Shown: in pieces, positions 9,246 to 17,805 of the stretch
How the letters are laid out: each line of letters opens with the position of its first letter
Numbering within the stretch: the stretch's first letter is position 1
Assembly: GCF_000478605.2 (NCBI RefSeq)
Contig: NZ_ASHX02000001.1
Coordinates: 1,596,384 to 1,660,383 of the forward strand
Length of the DNA stretch: 64,000 nucleotides
Origin: Streptomyces thermolilacinus SPC6
GTDB taxonomy: Bacteria > Actinomycetota > Actinomycetes > Streptomycetales > Streptomycetaceae
Direction: 5' to 3'
Position numbers and translations under genes: made by a program
Notes under the pieces: model-generated
Seen by the model: only the letters and a program-made list of their open reading frames with translations
What the model was told of the DNA's origin: nothing
The model's database searches: none

Positions 9246-10691
9246 TTACAGGGCCAGACCCGTGAGGACGAGGACGCGCTCGTACGTGTAGTCGTCCATC
9301 GCGTAGGCGACGCCCTCGCGGCCGACGCCGGACTGCTTGACGCCGCCGTACGGCATCTGGTCCGCGCGGTACGAAGGCACGTCGCCGATGATCACGCCGC
9401 CGACCTCCAGCGCGCGGTGGGCGCGGAACGCGGTCTGGAGGTCGTGGGTGAACACACCGGACTGGAGGCCGAACTTGGAGTTGTTGACCTCGGCGAACGC
9501 GGCGGCCTCGCCGTCCACCTTGTGCAGCGTCAGGACCGGGCCGAAGACCTCCTCGCAGGCGAGGGTCGCGTCGGCAGACAAGTCGGCGAGCACGGTCGGG
9601 GCGTAGGTCGCGCCCTCGCGCTTGCCGCCGGTCAGGAGCGCCGCGCCGCCCTTGACGGCCTCGTCCACCCACGACTCGACGCGCTTGGCCGCGTCCTCGC
9701 TGACGAGCGGGCCGACCTCGGTGGCCTCGTCGTTCGGGTCGCCGGTGCCCTGCGCCTCGACCGCGGCGACGATCTTCGGGACGAGCCGGTCGTACACCGA
9801 GGCGTCCGCGATGACCCGCTGGACGGAGATGCAGGACTGGCCGCCCTGGTAGTTGGAGAAGGTGGCGATGCGGGTCGCCGCCCAGTCCAGGTCCTCCTCG
9901 GAGGACCAGTCGGCGAGGACGACGGCCGCGGCGTTGCCGCCCAGCTCCAGCGTGCAGTGCTTGTGCGGCACGGACTGCTGGATGGCGTAGCCGACCTTGT
10001 CCGAGCCGGTGAAGGAGATGACCGGCAGGCGCTCGTCCTGGACGAGGGCGGGCATGCGGTCGTTGGTGACCGGCAGGACCGACCACGAGCCGGCGGGCAG
10101 GTCGGTCTCGGCGAGGATCTCGCCCAGGATCAGGGCGGAGAGCGGGGTCGCCGGGGCAGGCTTGAGGATGATCGGGGCGCCGACGGCGATGGCCGGGGCG
10201 ACCTTGTGGGCGCACAGGTTCAGCGGGAAGTTGAACGGCGCGATACCGAGGACGACGCCCTTGGGGAAGCGGCGCGTCAGGGCCAGACGGCCCGTGCCGC
10301 CCGCGTCCGTGTCGAGGCGCTGGGCCTCGCCGCCGTTGAAGCGGCGGGCCTCCTCGGCGGCGAAGCGGAAGACGGAGACGGCGCGGCCGACCTCACCGCG
10401 GGCCCACTTCAGGGGCTTGCCGTTCTCGGCGGTGATGAGCCGCGCGATCTCCTCGGTCCGCTCGGCGAGCCGCTTCGACACATGGTCGAGGGCGGCGGCA
10501 CGGACGTGCGCTGGAGTGGCGGCGAACTCGTCGAGGACGGCGTGGGCGGCGGCCACCGCCTCTTCGACCTGGGCCTCGGTGGGCACGCTCACCTGGCCGA
10601 CGAGGTGGCCGTCCCAGGGGGAGGTGACGTCGAAGGTGGTCTCGCCGGTGGCCTGGCGGCCGGCGAGCCAGAAGGCGTGGGTGGCAGTCAT
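9246..10691 (-). CDS. NAD(P)-dependent aldehyde dehydrogenase, probably succinate-semialdehyde type
   Basis: This 481-residue ALDH-superfamily enzyme oxidises an aldehyde to the acid with NAD(P). Visible motifs are the cofactor site GIAPFNFPLNL and ILKPAPATPLSA, the nucleotide loop FTGSDKVG, the general base in CTLELGGN, the catalytic cysteine in GGQSCISVQRV, and EEVFGPVLTLHKV. Its nearness to gabT and a PucR-type regulator suggests it takes succinic semialdehyde from GabT. Another aldehyde role cannot be excluded, since two ALDHs lie in this window. Start ATG at 10691. The exporter gene lies 57 bases upstream on the same strand. Confidence 0.88.
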   Translation of the reverse strand: MTATHAFWLAGRQATGETTFDVTSPWDGHLVGQVSVPTEAQVEEAVAAAHAVLDEFAATPAHVRAAALDHVSKRLAERTEEIARLITAENGKPLKWARGEVGRAVSVFRFAAEEARRFNGGEAQRLDTDAGGTGRLALTRRFPKGVVLGIAPFNFPLNLCAHKVAPAIAVGAPIILKPAPATPLSALILGEILAETDLPAGSWSVLPVTNDRMPALVQDERLPVISFTGSDKVGYAIQQSVPHKHCTLELGGNAAAVVLADWSSEEDLDWAATRIATFSNYQGGQSCISVQRVIADASVYDRLVPKIVAAVEAQGTGDPNDEATEVGPLVSEDAAKRVESWVDEAVKGGAALLTGGKREGATYAPTVLADLSADATLACEEVFGPVLTLHKVDGEAAAFAEVNNSKFGLQSGVFTHDLQTAFRAHRALEVGGVIIGDVPSYRADQMPYGGVKQSGVGREGVAYAMDDYTYERVLVLTGLAL

Positions 10692-10748
10692 CGCGGTCCC
10701 GGCCCTTCCGAGTAGTGGGGTGTCTGGCGCACGCGCTTGGCGCTCAGC

Positions 10749-11846
10749 TCACACGGTAGGCCCGGAGGGGCCGCTTGGGGTTTGTCCGCCGTGGAGTGGT
10801 GGCGACTCCGGGTCCGCCGGTTCGGCAGGTGCGGGCGACTGTGGGGCGGCGATGGCCGCGACTGCCGCCGGGGTGGCTGCGGCGGCTGGGTCCGCCGTGG
10901 GCGCCTCGGCCGGTGCGACGGCTTCGAGGACGGTGGCGGTCGCGGCGGGCGCGGGGCGGCGTTCGGCGCGCACGATCAGCCAGACGCCGGCCACGACGAT
11001 GGCGCCGCCGAGCGCGATGGGCCAGGTCAGCGCCTCGTCCACGACCAGCCAGCCGAGGAAGACGGCGACGACCGGGTTGACGTAGGCGTACGTGGCGACG
11101 AGGGAGATCGGCGCGCTCTGGAGGAGCCAGGCGTACGCGGTGAAGGCGATCAGCGAGCCGAAGACGATCAGGTACGCGAGCGCCGTCCACGACCGGGCGG
11201 ACACGTCGGCCAGGTCCAGGCCGCTGTGCTCGCCGCGGACGAGGCCGACCAGGGCGCAGCCGAGGCCGCCCGCGACCATCTCGTACGCGCTGGCCGTGAA
11301 CGGGTTGCGCGGCATCGGGATGCGGGAGGACGAGAACGAGCCCGTCGCCCACAGCAGGGTGGCGACCACGACCGTGAGGACGCCGCCCATGCGGACGTCA
11401 CCGCTCAGGCCGGGGAGGCTGAGGACCGCGAGCCCGGCCAGGCCGAGGGCGACACCGGCGTACGCGGCGGGGCCCGGGCGCTCGCCGAACCCGGTGCGCA
11501 GCAGGACCACCCATGCCGGTACGCCCGCGACCAGCAGGGCGGCGAGGCCCGACGGCACGGAGGTCTCCGCGAGGACGACCAGGCCGTTGCCGCCGAGGAG
11601 CAGCAGGACGCCGACCACGGCGGCCGAGGCGAGCTGGGCGCGGGTGACCTTCAGGACGCCGGGTCCGTGACGCCAGGCGAGCAGCGCGGCGAGGAGGAGA
11701 CCGGCGACGACGAAGCGGGCACCGGCGGAGAGGAAGGGGGGCATGGTCTCGACGGCGATGCGGATACCGAGGTACGTCGAGCCCCACACGAGGTACACGA
11801 TCGCCAGCGCGGCCCACACGGTGCCGCTGATGCGCGCGGTTGTCAT
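10749..11846 (-). CDS. EamA/RhaT-family (DMT superfamily) membrane transporter
   Basis: This is an inner-membrane protein of 365 residues with ten predicted helices in two EamA repeats, typical of drug/metabolite exporters. Characteristic stretches are VWAALAIVYLVWGSTYLGIR at the start of repeat 1 and TYAYVNPVVAVFLGWLVVDE near the end of repeat 2. After the last helix (IALGGAIVVAGVWLIV) there is an unusual Ala/Pro-rich tail of about 70 residues (for example PAEAPTADPAAAATPAAVAA), likely cytoplasmic and disordered. It sits between the PucR regulator and the aldehyde dehydrogenase on the same strand, so export of an amine or acid intermediate is possible. Start ATG 11846; the substrate is unknown. 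Confidence 0.85.
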   Translation of the reverse strand: MTTARISGTVWAALAIVYLVWGSTYLGIRIAVETMPPFLSAGARFVVAGLLLAALLAWRHGPGVLKVTRAQLASAAVVGVLLLLGGNGLVVLAETSVPSGLAALLVAGVPAWVVLLRTGFGERPGPAAYAGVALGLAGLAVLSLPGLSGDVRMGGVLTVVVATLLWATGSFSSSRIPMPRNPFTASAYEMVAGGLGCALVGLVRGEHSGLDLADVSARSWTALAYLIVFGSLIAFTAYAWLLQSAPISLVATYAYVNPVVAVFLGWLVVDEALTWPIALGGAIVVAGVWLIVRAERRPAPAATATVLEAVAPAEAPTADPAAAATPAAVAAIAAPQSPAPAEPADPESPPLHGGQTPSGPSGPTV

Positions 11847-11962
11847 GAGCAGGAGAGTATGGATCTTGCGCCCGATCGGCAAAGATTTTGCCCGATTCCG
11901 GGCAGGGGGTGTGACTTTCGGGGGGCGGGGGGCGGCATTTGCTGCGTGTTGCGTGGTGCGTG

Positions 11963-13540
11963 CTACGTGGTGCCCTTGTCGTACGTCGGCGGCCGGTCGC
12001 CCGTCGTCTTGAGGGCGAGCCACAGCTCCATGCGGACGTCCGGGTCGTCCAGGGAGCGGCCCAGGATCTCCTCGACGCGCCGCATCCGGTACCGCAGCGT
12101 GTGGCGGTGGACGCCCAGGTCGGCCGCCGCCGCGTCCCACTGGCCGTGCCGGGACAGCCAGGCGCGGACGGAGGCCACCAGGTCGCCGCGGCCGGTCGCG
12201 TCGTGCTCGTACAGCGCCCTCAGCATCCCGTCCGCGAACGCCCGTACGGCGTCGTCGGCGAGGAGCGGCAGCAGGGAGCCCGTCGCCAGCTCCTCGTGCT
12301 CGACGAGGGCGCGGCCGCGGCGGCGGGCCACGGACAGCGCCTGCTCGGCCTGCTTGTAGGCGGTGGTGGCCGCTATCGGCCCGGCGGGGGCGGACAGCCC
12401 GATCACGGCGCCCGCGTCGTCGGCCTCCCGGGCGGCGTACGCGTCGCAGGCGGTGACCACCGCTCCCCCGTCCTCGGCCAGGACGACCAGCCTGTCGTCG
12501 CCCTCCGGGACGGTCAGCACGGCCTCCCCGGCGCGGGCGGCGGCCGCCTCCAGCGCGTCGGCCAGCACGGCGAGCGGCGGTTCGGCGGCCGGGTCCGGGT
12601 CGCCCGCCACCTCCGCGATGAGCAGCCGGAACGGGGCGTCGAGCAGCCCCCCGTACAGGTCACCGGCGACCGTGCGGGCGTGGTCGGGCTGCCCGGCCAG
12701 CATCATCCGCAGCACGGCCGCGCCCAGGCGCTGTTCGGCGGCCTGGAGGGAACGGGACCGTTCCGTGGTGAGGGTCAGCAGGGCGATGGCGGAGTGGACG
12801 GCGTACCGCTCCGCCGTGCCGAGCGGCGCGCCCGTGCCCACCGCCAGCGCGCCCCGCACGCGCCGCCCGGTGCCCAGCGACTGGAGCTCGACCCGGTCGT
12901 CCGTGCCCCCGACCACGGCGCTGGCCGGGGCGGCGCGCTCACGCAGGCGCTCCACGTCCGGGGTGAGCCGGGCGGCCCGCCGCGCCGCCCAGTCGGGGGC
13001 GGCGGTCAGTACGGCGCCGGACGCGTCGTACAGCGCCGCCCACCCGTCCACGTGCGCGGCGAGCCTGGCCACCACGGCGTCGGGGCCCTCGGCGAGCGCC
13101 GCCCGGGTCAGCTCCCGCTGCACCTCGAACCCGGCGGTCACCGCCCGGTACTGGTCGGCGGCGAGCGCGGCGGAGACGGCCTTGGAGATGGCGAGGAACG
13201 GGGTGCGGCGCGGCACCTCCAGCAGCGGCAGGCCCTCCTCGCGGGCGGCTTCCAGCAGGGCCGCGGGGATCTCGTCGTAGTTGACGCCGACCGCGAACCC
13301 GACCCCGACGACCCCGGCGCGGGCGAGCCTGCGGACGTACCGGCGCATGGCCTCGCCGTCCTCGGCGTCGAGCGTCATGGCGGTGGTGAGCAGCAGCTCG
13401 CCGCCCTCCATGTACGGGACGGGGTCGGCGAGCTCGCTGACGTGCGCCCAGCGGACGGGCGTGTCGAGGTGGTCCGCGCCGGCGCGCACGGCGAGCTTGA
13501 GCGCGGAGTGCTGGACGAGCGAGGCGAGGGTGAGCGGCAT
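11963..13540 (-). CDS. PucR-family transcriptional regulator
   Basis: This 525-residue regulator has the PucR layout. An N-terminal purine-catabolism-type sensory domain covers about residues 5-125 (DTPVRWAHVSELADP, MEGGELLLTTAMTL, GVVGVGFAVGVNYDEIP). A GGDEF-like or GAF-like middle region follows. The C-terminal helix-turn-helix is at about 465-520 (HGQWDAAAADLGVHRHTLRY, RMRRVEEILGRSLDDPDVR). PucR proteins often activate catabolic genes for nitrogen compounds. Here it is next to the exporter, aldehyde dehydrogenase and gabT, so GABA or polyamine sensing is a fair guess. Start ATG 13540, with a ribosome-binding-like AAGG stretch upstream. The C-terminal HTH is intact. Confidence 0.9.
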   Translation of the reverse strand: MPLTLASLVQHSALKLAVRAGADHLDTPVRWAHVSELADPVPYMEGGELLLTTAMTLDAEDGEAMRRYVRRLARAGVVGVGFAVGVNYDEIPAALLEAAREEGLPLLEVPRRTPFLAISKAVSAALAADQYRAVTAGFEVQRELTRAALAEGPDAVVARLAAHVDGWAALYDASGAVLTAAPDWAARRAARLTPDVERLRERAAPASAVVGGTDDRVELQSLGTGRRVRGALAVGTGAPLGTAERYAVHSAIALLTLTTERSRSLQAAEQRLGAAVLRMMLAGQPDHARTVAGDLYGGLLDAPFRLLIAEVAGDPDPAAEPPLAVLADALEAAAARAGEAVLTVPEGDDRLVVLAEDGGAVVTACDAYAAREADDAGAVIGLSAPAGPIAATTAYKQAEQALSVARRRGRALVEHEELATGSLLPLLADDAVRAFADGMLRALYEHDATGRGDLVASVRAWLSRHGQWDAAAADLGVHRHTLRYRMRRVEEILGRSLDDPDVRMELWLALKTTGDRPPTYDKGTT

Positions 13541-13765
13541 GGAACCGGCGGGCCTTCGGGAAGGGGACGTGGGGGCGGCGGCTTTTCGCCGTCCCGTATG
13601 AACGGCTCCCTTCGATTCTGCCAGGACGTACGACTGCGACGTGCCGCGCGCTGGGCGGGGCCGCCCGCGCGGACCGGTCGTGGCCTTCGAGTGGCCCGCA
13701 CCTCATCCGGCGCCGTCCGGACGGGCTCGGGTCCCCGCCGCCAGGTGGGCCCCCTGCGGCTCCGG

Positions 13766-15949
13766 TCAGGCCCGGAGGTCCACCAGGACGGGTGGGGCGT
13801 GTTCGCCCCGGATGCCGGTGACCGACAGGACGGCGTGGCCCGCCGGGACGCCGTGGGCCAGTTCGGACGCCGACCAGCGCTGGCGCTCGACCTCCCGTAC
13901 CGTGACCGCCTCGGCGGTGGCCGCGCGGCCGGTGACCAGGCGCCGCATGAAGTGCATGGCCTTCGTGAGCGGCTCGTCGGAAATGATCTGCCGGTTGGTG
14001 ACGTCCCGGGTCTGCACCCACTCGGTGCCCCACATCTCCGCGAACCGCCCCCCGTCCCACGGCGCCAGCCCCGCGAACGCCATCCGGCAGCCCACCGCGC
14101 CGAGCAGCGGCCCGCGCAGCGCCTCCGGCACGTCCTGGAGGGTGCGCAGCGACAGGACGACGCCCGCGTGCGCCGAGCGGAGGCGCTGGATGGCGCGTAC
14201 GGAGTCGGCGGTGATCGTGTCGGTGGCGTCGTCCAGGACGAGGCAGGCGAACAGCGACCGGTCGGCGCGGGCCAGCGCGGCCTCCGTGAACTGGGCCAGC
14301 AGCAGCCGCGCGACGATCCGGGACGCCTCCGCGTGGCCGCGCTCCGGCAGGTCCACGCGGACGCGCAGCGGGTGCTCGATGGCCCGCAGCGAGAAGCGGC
14401 GGCCCTCCCCTTCGGTGCGGAAGAAGCCGGCGAAGGCCGGGCGGTCCAGGAAGGCGACGCGCTCCGCGAGGAGGACCGCCACGTCGTCGCCGCGCTCGGC
14501 CTGCCGGGCCCGCGCGTCCAGCTCCCGCAGCTGCGCCGGGTCCCCGGCGACGGCGGCGCGCAGTTCGGCGAGGGCCTGCGGGGCGCCGCCGAGGAGTTCC
14601 CGCAGCTCCGGTACGCCGGGGAAGCGGCCGTACGCGGCCTGGTACGGCCCGATGAGCTGGGCCAGCGCGGTCGCGGCGCGGCGGCTGTCCGGTACGAGGT
14701 CCCCGACCAGGGCCTCCGCGAGGGTGCGGGCGGCCTCGTCGGGGTCATCGGCGCCGCCGTACAGGTCGAGGTCGTGCCGAGCGTCGGGGCGGCCCACCGC
14801 GATGACCACGTCGAACGCCTCGTCCGGCGCGAGCGGCGCGCCCTGCGCGGTGACGGCGACGACGGCGGCGCGGTTGGCGAGTGCCTGGAGGCACAGCGAC
14901 TCGGTGACGGGCCGGACCAGGTGGATCGTCTTGCCGGACGCGGCAGGGCCGACCGCGAGGAGCGACGTGCCGAGCAGGGCCGGCTCGAGGGCGACTCCGG
15001 TGGTGCGGCGGGCGTACGGGTTGCGCGGGTGGTCGGCCGCGGTGCCGATGCGCACCTGGCCGGTGGCGAGGTCGTGGGTGGCGGTACGGACCGGGAGGTC
15101 CCGCTCGCCGGAGGGGTGCGCGCAGGCGGCGGGGCCCTGGGCGCGCACCGCCTCGGTGAACGCGGCGAGGCGGCCGGGGTGCGTGCGTACGCCGTGCCAG
15201 GCGCGCTGGATGCGGGCGTAGTCCACGTCGCCGAGCGCTCCGGTGCGGGTCGCCTCCGCGAGCCGGTCGGCGGCCTCGGCAAGTCCGGCCGCGCGCAGCT
15301 CGGGCCAGTCGGCGGGGTCGGCGCCCTGGCGCGGCTGCGGGGGCGGAGCCGTCCTGGCGCGGGGGCGGCGGACGTACCGGCGGATCAGCTCCGGGACGTG
15401 GCCGACGCGGGCGAAGAAGACGAGGATGCCCAGCGCGACGAGGCTGACGTAGGTGTACCAGGCGACGACAAACGTCGTGGTGCCGCGCCACGAGTCCGGG
15501 GTGAGCAGGTCCACGGGCCAGGTCCAGTAGGGGCCCAGATAGTTGTTCCACAGCAGGGACCACAGCAGCCAGCCACTGAGCAGCGAGATCACCGCACCGG
15601 CGAGGAGCCGCCGGGCCGGGACGAGCTCGGGCTCCTCGTCGGGACGGGGCCGGTGGCCGAAGCGCCACACGCCGGGCTCGGCCTCGGGCCGGGGAGTGCG
15701 CAGCCAGTCCACGACGGACCCTCCGGCCGGGGACGCGGGCGCGTGACGCGGCGCGGGCGGGGCCGGGGGCGGGGTGAAGGCCGACACGGACGGACCCGGC
15801 GCCGGGGGCCCGACGGGCGGGCGCGGCATGCTCTGGGTCGGCGGCGGCACCTGGCCCGCGGGGGGGCTCGTGGGCCGTGGTGGTGGGGCGGCGGGGTGCG
15901 GGTCGGGGTGGGTGCCCCGGGCCTCGTACGACGTACCGTCCCTGTCCAT
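13766..15949 (-). CDS. Membrane-anchored P-loop ATPase (TraG/VirD4-like), function unknown
   Basis: This 727-residue protein has a Pro-rich N-terminal tail (about residues 1-110). Two membrane segments follow (LLAGAVISLLSGWLLWSLLW and TFVVAWYTYVSLVALGILVF). A large cytoplasmic ATPase domain carries Walker A GPAASGKT and a Walker B-like strand FACLVLDDATDT. Its style resembles coupling proteins that pump DNA or protein (VirD4/TraG/TraM family). However, there is no relaxase, no other transfer gene and no integration site nearby. The gene is on the minus strand opposite gabT, so it may be a chromosomal housekeeping relative conserved in actinomycetes. The ATG at 15949 places the membrane segments normally; an upstream extension is low-complexity and unlikely. 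Confidence 0.75.
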   Translation of the reverse strand: MDRDGTSYEARGTHPDPHPAAPPPRPTSPPAGQVPPPTQSMPRPPVGPPAPGPSVSAFTPPPAPPAPRHAPASPAGGSVVDWLRTPRPEAEPGVWRFGHRPRPDEEPELVPARRLLAGAVISLLSGWLLWSLLWNNYLGPYWTWPVDLLTPDSWRGTTTFVVAWYTYVSLVALGILVFFARVGHVPELIRRYVRRPRARTAPPPQPRQGADPADWPELRAAGLAEAADRLAEATRTGALGDVDYARIQRAWHGVRTHPGRLAAFTEAVRAQGPAACAHPSGERDLPVRTATHDLATGQVRIGTAADHPRNPYARRTTGVALEPALLGTSLLAVGPAASGKTIHLVRPVTESLCLQALANRAAVVAVTAQGAPLAPDEAFDVVIAVGRPDARHDLDLYGGADDPDEAARTLAEALVGDLVPDSRRAATALAQLIGPYQAAYGRFPGVPELRELLGGAPQALAELRAAVAGDPAQLRELDARARQAERGDDVAVLLAERVAFLDRPAFAGFFRTEGEGRRFSLRAIEHPLRVRVDLPERGHAEASRIVARLLLAQFTEAALARADRSLFACLVLDDATDTITADSVRAIQRLRSAHAGVVLSLRTLQDVPEALRGPLLGAVGCRMAFAGLAPWDGGRFAEMWGTEWVQTRDVTNRQIISDEPLTKAMHFMRRLVTGRAATAEAVTVREVERQRWSASELAHGVPAGHAVLSVTGIRGEHAPPVLVDLRA

Positions 15950-16336
15950 CTGTCCCTGCCCCCTGTGCTGCCAGGCCGCGCGCGTCTGTGCACCGGCCAA
16001 TCTAGTGCCCGCACGCGGCGTTCGGGCCGGTCCACGCGGAACGGCCGGCCCCGGAACGGCCTGCCCCGCCGGGCCGCACCCGGAACGGCCTGTCCGCCCG
16101 GCACCACGGGGCCCGGACGGATGCCCCCGCGCCCGCCCGCCCCGCTGCGGCCCGCGCCCGCACCCCACCGGCACCCCACCAGCCCCCCGGCCCAGCCCAC
16201 CCACCGCTATGTCCGTCACGGACAACCGTGCCCGGGGAACCACTCCCGAACGGCGCATGCCCGGGTGGCCCGCGCGGGCCTAGCCTGCGGGAGAAAGTAG
16301 ACCCAGAGCGTCCGCATGCACCCCCAGGAGCCCCGC
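15950..16336. other. Divergent control region between the P-loop ATPase gene and gabT
   Basis: This 387-base region has no supported gene. It contains short GGAACGGCC-type repeats (16035-16095), the palindrome at 16210-16224, and a possible gabT promoter: TAGCCT at 16281-16286 with a weak TGCCCG 17 bases upstream. AGGAG at 16326-16330 is the gabT ribosome binding site. Confidence 0.5.
16210..16224. promoter_or_regulatory. Perfect palindrome upstream of gabT, candidate operator
   Basis: TGTCCGT-C-ACGGACA is a perfect 7+1+7 inverted repeat about 112 bases before the gabT start and about 60 bases before the possible -10 element. Size and symmetry fit a dimeric repressor or activator site. The binding protein is not known; the nearby PucR regulator is one candidate. 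Confidence 0.45.
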
Positions 16337-17671
16337 ATGACCGAAATTGCGCAGGAGCGCCGCGTCGTCACCGCCATCCCCGGCCCGAAGTCGCAGGAGC
16401 TTCAGGCCCGCCGCGTCGCCTCCGTCGCGGGCGGCGTCGGCTCCGTACTGCCGGTGTTCACCGCCCGCGCGGGCGGCGGCATCATCGAGGACGTCGACGG
16501 CAACAGCCTGATCGACTTCGGTTCCGGCATCGCCGTGACGTCCGTGGGCGCCTCCGCCGAGGCCGTCGTGCGCCGCGCCTCCGCGCAGCTGGCGGACTTC
16601 ACCCACACGTGCTTCATGGTCACGCCGTACGAGGGCTACGTGGAGGTCTGCGAGGCGCTGGCCGAGCTGACGCCGGGCGACCACGCCAAGAAGTCCGCGC
16701 TGTTCAACAGCGGTGCCGAGGCCGTCGAGAACGCGGTCAAGATCGCCCGCTCGTACACCAAGCGCCAGGCCGTCGTCGTCTTCGACCACGGTTACCACGG
16801 CCGTACGAACCTCACGATGGCGCTGACCGCCAAGAACATGCCGTACAAGCAGGGCTTCGGTCCCTTCGCGCCCGAGGTCTACCGCGTCCCGGTCGCCTAC
16901 GGCTACCGCTGGCCGACCGGCCCGGAGAACTGCGGCCCCGAGGCCGCCGCCCAGGCCATCGACCAGATCACCAAGCAGATCGGCGCCGAGAACGTCGCCG
17001 CGATCATCATCGAGCCGGTCCTCGGCGAGGGCGGCTTCATCGAGCCGGCCAAGGGCTTCCTCCCCGCGATCGTGAAGTTCGCCAACGACAACGGCATCGT
17101 CTTCGTCGCCGACGAGATCCAGTCCGGCTTCTGCCGCACCGGCCAGTGGTTCGCGTGCGAGGACGAGGGCATCGTCCCGGACCTGATCACCACCGCCAAG
17201 GGCATCGCGGGCGGTCTGCCGCTCGCCGCCGTCACCGGCCGCGCCGAGATCATGGACTCCGTGCACGGCGGCGGCCTCGGCGGCACCTACGGCGGCAACC
17301 CGGTGGCGTGCGCCGGTGCGCTCGGCGCCATCGAGACGATGAAGGAGCTCGACCTCAACGGCAAGGCCAAGCGCATCGAGGAGGTCATGAAGGGCCGCCT
17401 CGCCGCGATGCAGGAGAAGTACGAGATCATCGGTGACATCCGGGGCCGCGGCGCGATGATCGCCATCGAGCTGGTGAAGGACCCGGCGACCAAGGAGCCG
17501 AACCCGGAGGCCGCCGGTGCGCTGGCGAAGGCCTGCCACGCGGAGGGCGTGCTGGTCCTGACCTGCGGCACCTACGGCAACGTGCTGCGCTTCCTGCCGC
17601 CGCTGGTCATCGGCGAGGACCTGCTGAACGAGGGCCTGGACGTCATCGAGGGCGCGTTCGCCGCGCTCTGA
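16337..17671 (+). CDS. gabT: 4-aminobutyrate aminotransferase
   Basis: GabT moves the amino group of GABA to 2-oxoglutarate, giving succinic semialdehyde and glutamate (PLP enzyme, class III aminotransferase). The 444-residue protein has the N-terminal VASVAGGVGSVLPVF, DFGSGIAVTSVG, the phosphate-binding ALFNSGAEAVENAVKIAR, FDHGYHGRTNLTMALT, IIIEPVLGEGGF, the PLP aspartate in FVADEIQSGF and the PLP lysine in ITTAKGIAGGLPLAAV. The start MTEIAQER at 16337 is chosen because AGGAG ends 6 bases upstream; a start 21 bases earlier is possible but lacks a site. It has its own terminator and probably its own promoter. Confidence 0.95.
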   Translation: MTEIAQERRVVTAIPGPKSQELQARRVASVAGGVGSVLPVFTARAGGGIIEDVDGNSLIDFGSGIAVTSVGASAEAVVRRASAQLADFTHTCFMVTPYEGYVEVCEALAELTPGDHAKKSALFNSGAEAVENAVKIARSYTKRQAVVVFDHGYHGRTNLTMALTAKNMPYKQGFGPFAPEVYRVPVAYGYRWPTGPENCGPEAAAQAIDQITKQIGAENVAAIIIEPVLGEGGFIEPAKGFLPAIVKFANDNGIVFVADEIQSGFCRTGQWFACEDEGIVPDLITTAKGIAGGLPLAAVTGRAEIMDSVHGGGLGGTYGGNPVACAGALGAIETMKELDLNGKAKRIEEVMKGRLAAMQEKYEIIGDIRGRGAMIAIELVKDPATKEPNPEAAGALAKACHAEGVLVLTCGTYGNVLRFLPPLVIGEDLLNEGLDVIEGAFAAL

Positions 17672-17692
17672 CGACGGGTCGGCACCGAGGCC

Positions 17693-17726
17693 CGTACCGG
17701 CGCGCGGAGCCGTACGCGCCGGTACG
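17693..17726 (+). terminator. Terminator hairpin after gabT
   Basis: A perfect 12-base-pair inverted repeat (17693-17704 with 17715-17726) with a 10-base loop lies 22 bases past the gabT stop. Confidence 0.7.
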
Positions 17727-17805
17727 TGAAGAAGGTGTGGGGGGCCGATGGCGGCTTGGAGATCCGCCTGCCGGTCCCCCTTGCCGTCGCGTAACGTCGG
17801 AGCCG

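Noticed and set aside
13766-15949. P-loop ATPase as proof of an integrated conjugative element
   Set aside because: There is no relaxase, integrase, att site or tRNA junction, and the surrounding genes are core chromosomal.
11939-16300. A plus-strand reading frame of about 1450 codons opposite the PucR and P-loop ATPase genes
   Set aside because: The composition is low-complexity, and the opposite strand encodes clear PucR and ATPase domains.
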